Positions 63,347-64,000 of a stretch of DNA of 64,000 nucleotides are shown in pieces (the stretch's first letter is position 1; each line of letters begins with the position of its first letter). This DNA comes from Hyphomonadaceae bacterium (GTDB taxonomy: Bacteria; Pseudomonadota; Alphaproteobacteria; Rhizobiales; Hyphomicrobiaceae), in contig JAIEQJ010000050.1 of assembly GCA_019747815.1 (NCBI GenBank), positions 1 through 64,000 on the forward strand, read 5' to 3'. The position numbers and the translations under genes are program-made. The notes under the pieces were generated by a model, which ran no database searches, was not told where the DNA came from, and saw only the letters and a program-made list of their open reading frames with translations.

Positions 63347-64000
63347 TCACCCGAACCGTCCGGTGATGTAATCCTGTGTGCGCTTGTCCTTGGGGTTGTT
63401 GAAGATCACGTCGGTTGGCCCGTCTTCAACGAGATTGCCCAGGTGGAAGAATGCCGTGCGCTGAGAAACCCGGGCGGCCTGCTGCATGGAATGCGTAACG
63501 ATGACGATCGTGTAGATTTTGGCCAGCTCCTCCATCAACTCTTCGATGCGAGCCGTGGCGATGGGGTCCAGAGCGGAACAGGGCTCGTCCATGAGGATGA
63601 TCTCCGGCTCGACGGCAATCGCCCGCGCGATGCATAGGCGCTGCTGTTGGCCACCCGAGAGTCCTGTACCGGCGTCGTGCAAGCGTTCCTTGACCTCATC
63701 GAACAGGCCTGCACGCTTGAGGCTGGAAACGACGATTTCCTCCAGCGCCGACTTAGACGTGGCCAGGCCATGAATTCGCGGGCCATAAGCGACATTCTCA
63801 AAAATCGATTTCGGGAACGGGTTTGGTTTTTGGAACACCATGCCGATGCGCGATCGGAGTTCGACGACGTCCACTTTCCGATCGTTGATGTTCTCTCCGT
63901 CGATGACGATGCGACCGGTGACCTTGGCGATCGCAATGGTATCGTTCATGCGATTGATGCAGCGCAGGAAAGTCGTCTTGCCGCAGCCGGAAGGTCCTAT
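63347..64000 (-). CDS. pstB: Phosphate ABC transporter ATPase PstB (5' end beyond window)
   Basis: Reverse strand of window end encodes [63 protein letters not shown]. Confidence 0.95.
   Translation of the reverse strand: MGPSGCGKTTFLRCINRMNDTIAIAKVTGRIVIDGENINDRKVDVVELRSRIGMVFQKPNPFPKSIFENVAYGPRIHGLATSKSALEEIVVSSLKRAGLFDEVKERLHDAGTGLSGGQQQRLCIARAIAVEPEIILMDEPCSALDPIATARIEELMEELAKIYTIVIVTHSMQQAARVSQRTAFFHLGNLVEDGPTDVIFNNPKDKRTQDYITGRFG

Noticed and set aside
1-64000. rRNA operon
   Set aside because: The boxA-like motif is rRNA-type, but no 16S/23S/5S sequence was recognised.

Overview
GC-rich, alphaproteobacteria-like accessory region with three parts, read directly from the sequence and supplied ORFs (no database searches were run). 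(1) ~0.1-24.2 kb: a defence-type island. It opens with a 5'-truncated tyrosine integrase and an AlpA-like regulator. Next come a two-gene HEPN-like module, a two-gene Zn-ribbon/CHAT-protease module, and a complete Wadjet-like JetABCD operon. After those are a tight four-gene operon (STAS-like / small protein / Cys-rich DUF4417-like / GHKL ATPase), a Fic + DUF3800 pair and a Gabija-like GajA/GajB pair. (2) ~24.3-60.9 kb: an ICE/plasmid-type conjugation module (trbI-G-F-L-J-E-D-C-B, copG, traG, ParB-like, ArdC, relaxase with DUF3363-like C-terminus, DUF736 x2, TraF, DUF2285). It carries a very large tRNA array (about 26 tRNA genes, 47,998-51,051, all + strand, anticodons for all 20 amino acids if one degenerate Cys-like gene is counted). 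The array has an HNH endonuclease inside it and a boxA-like antitermination motif upstream. Next to it is a multi-ubiquitin / ThiF-E1 / DUF6527-like operon with divergent XRE + ImmA genes. (3) ~61.0-64.0 kb: apparent chromosomal core (pstB, phoU, phoB) with an unusual receiver-less protein of two tandem OmpR-type DNA-binding domains. The strongest candidates for under-described biology are the tRNA array with its T-arm-less tRNA-like genes and boxA, the STAS/DUF4417/GHKL operon, the Zn-ribbon/CHAT pair and the palindrome cluster upstream of fic.
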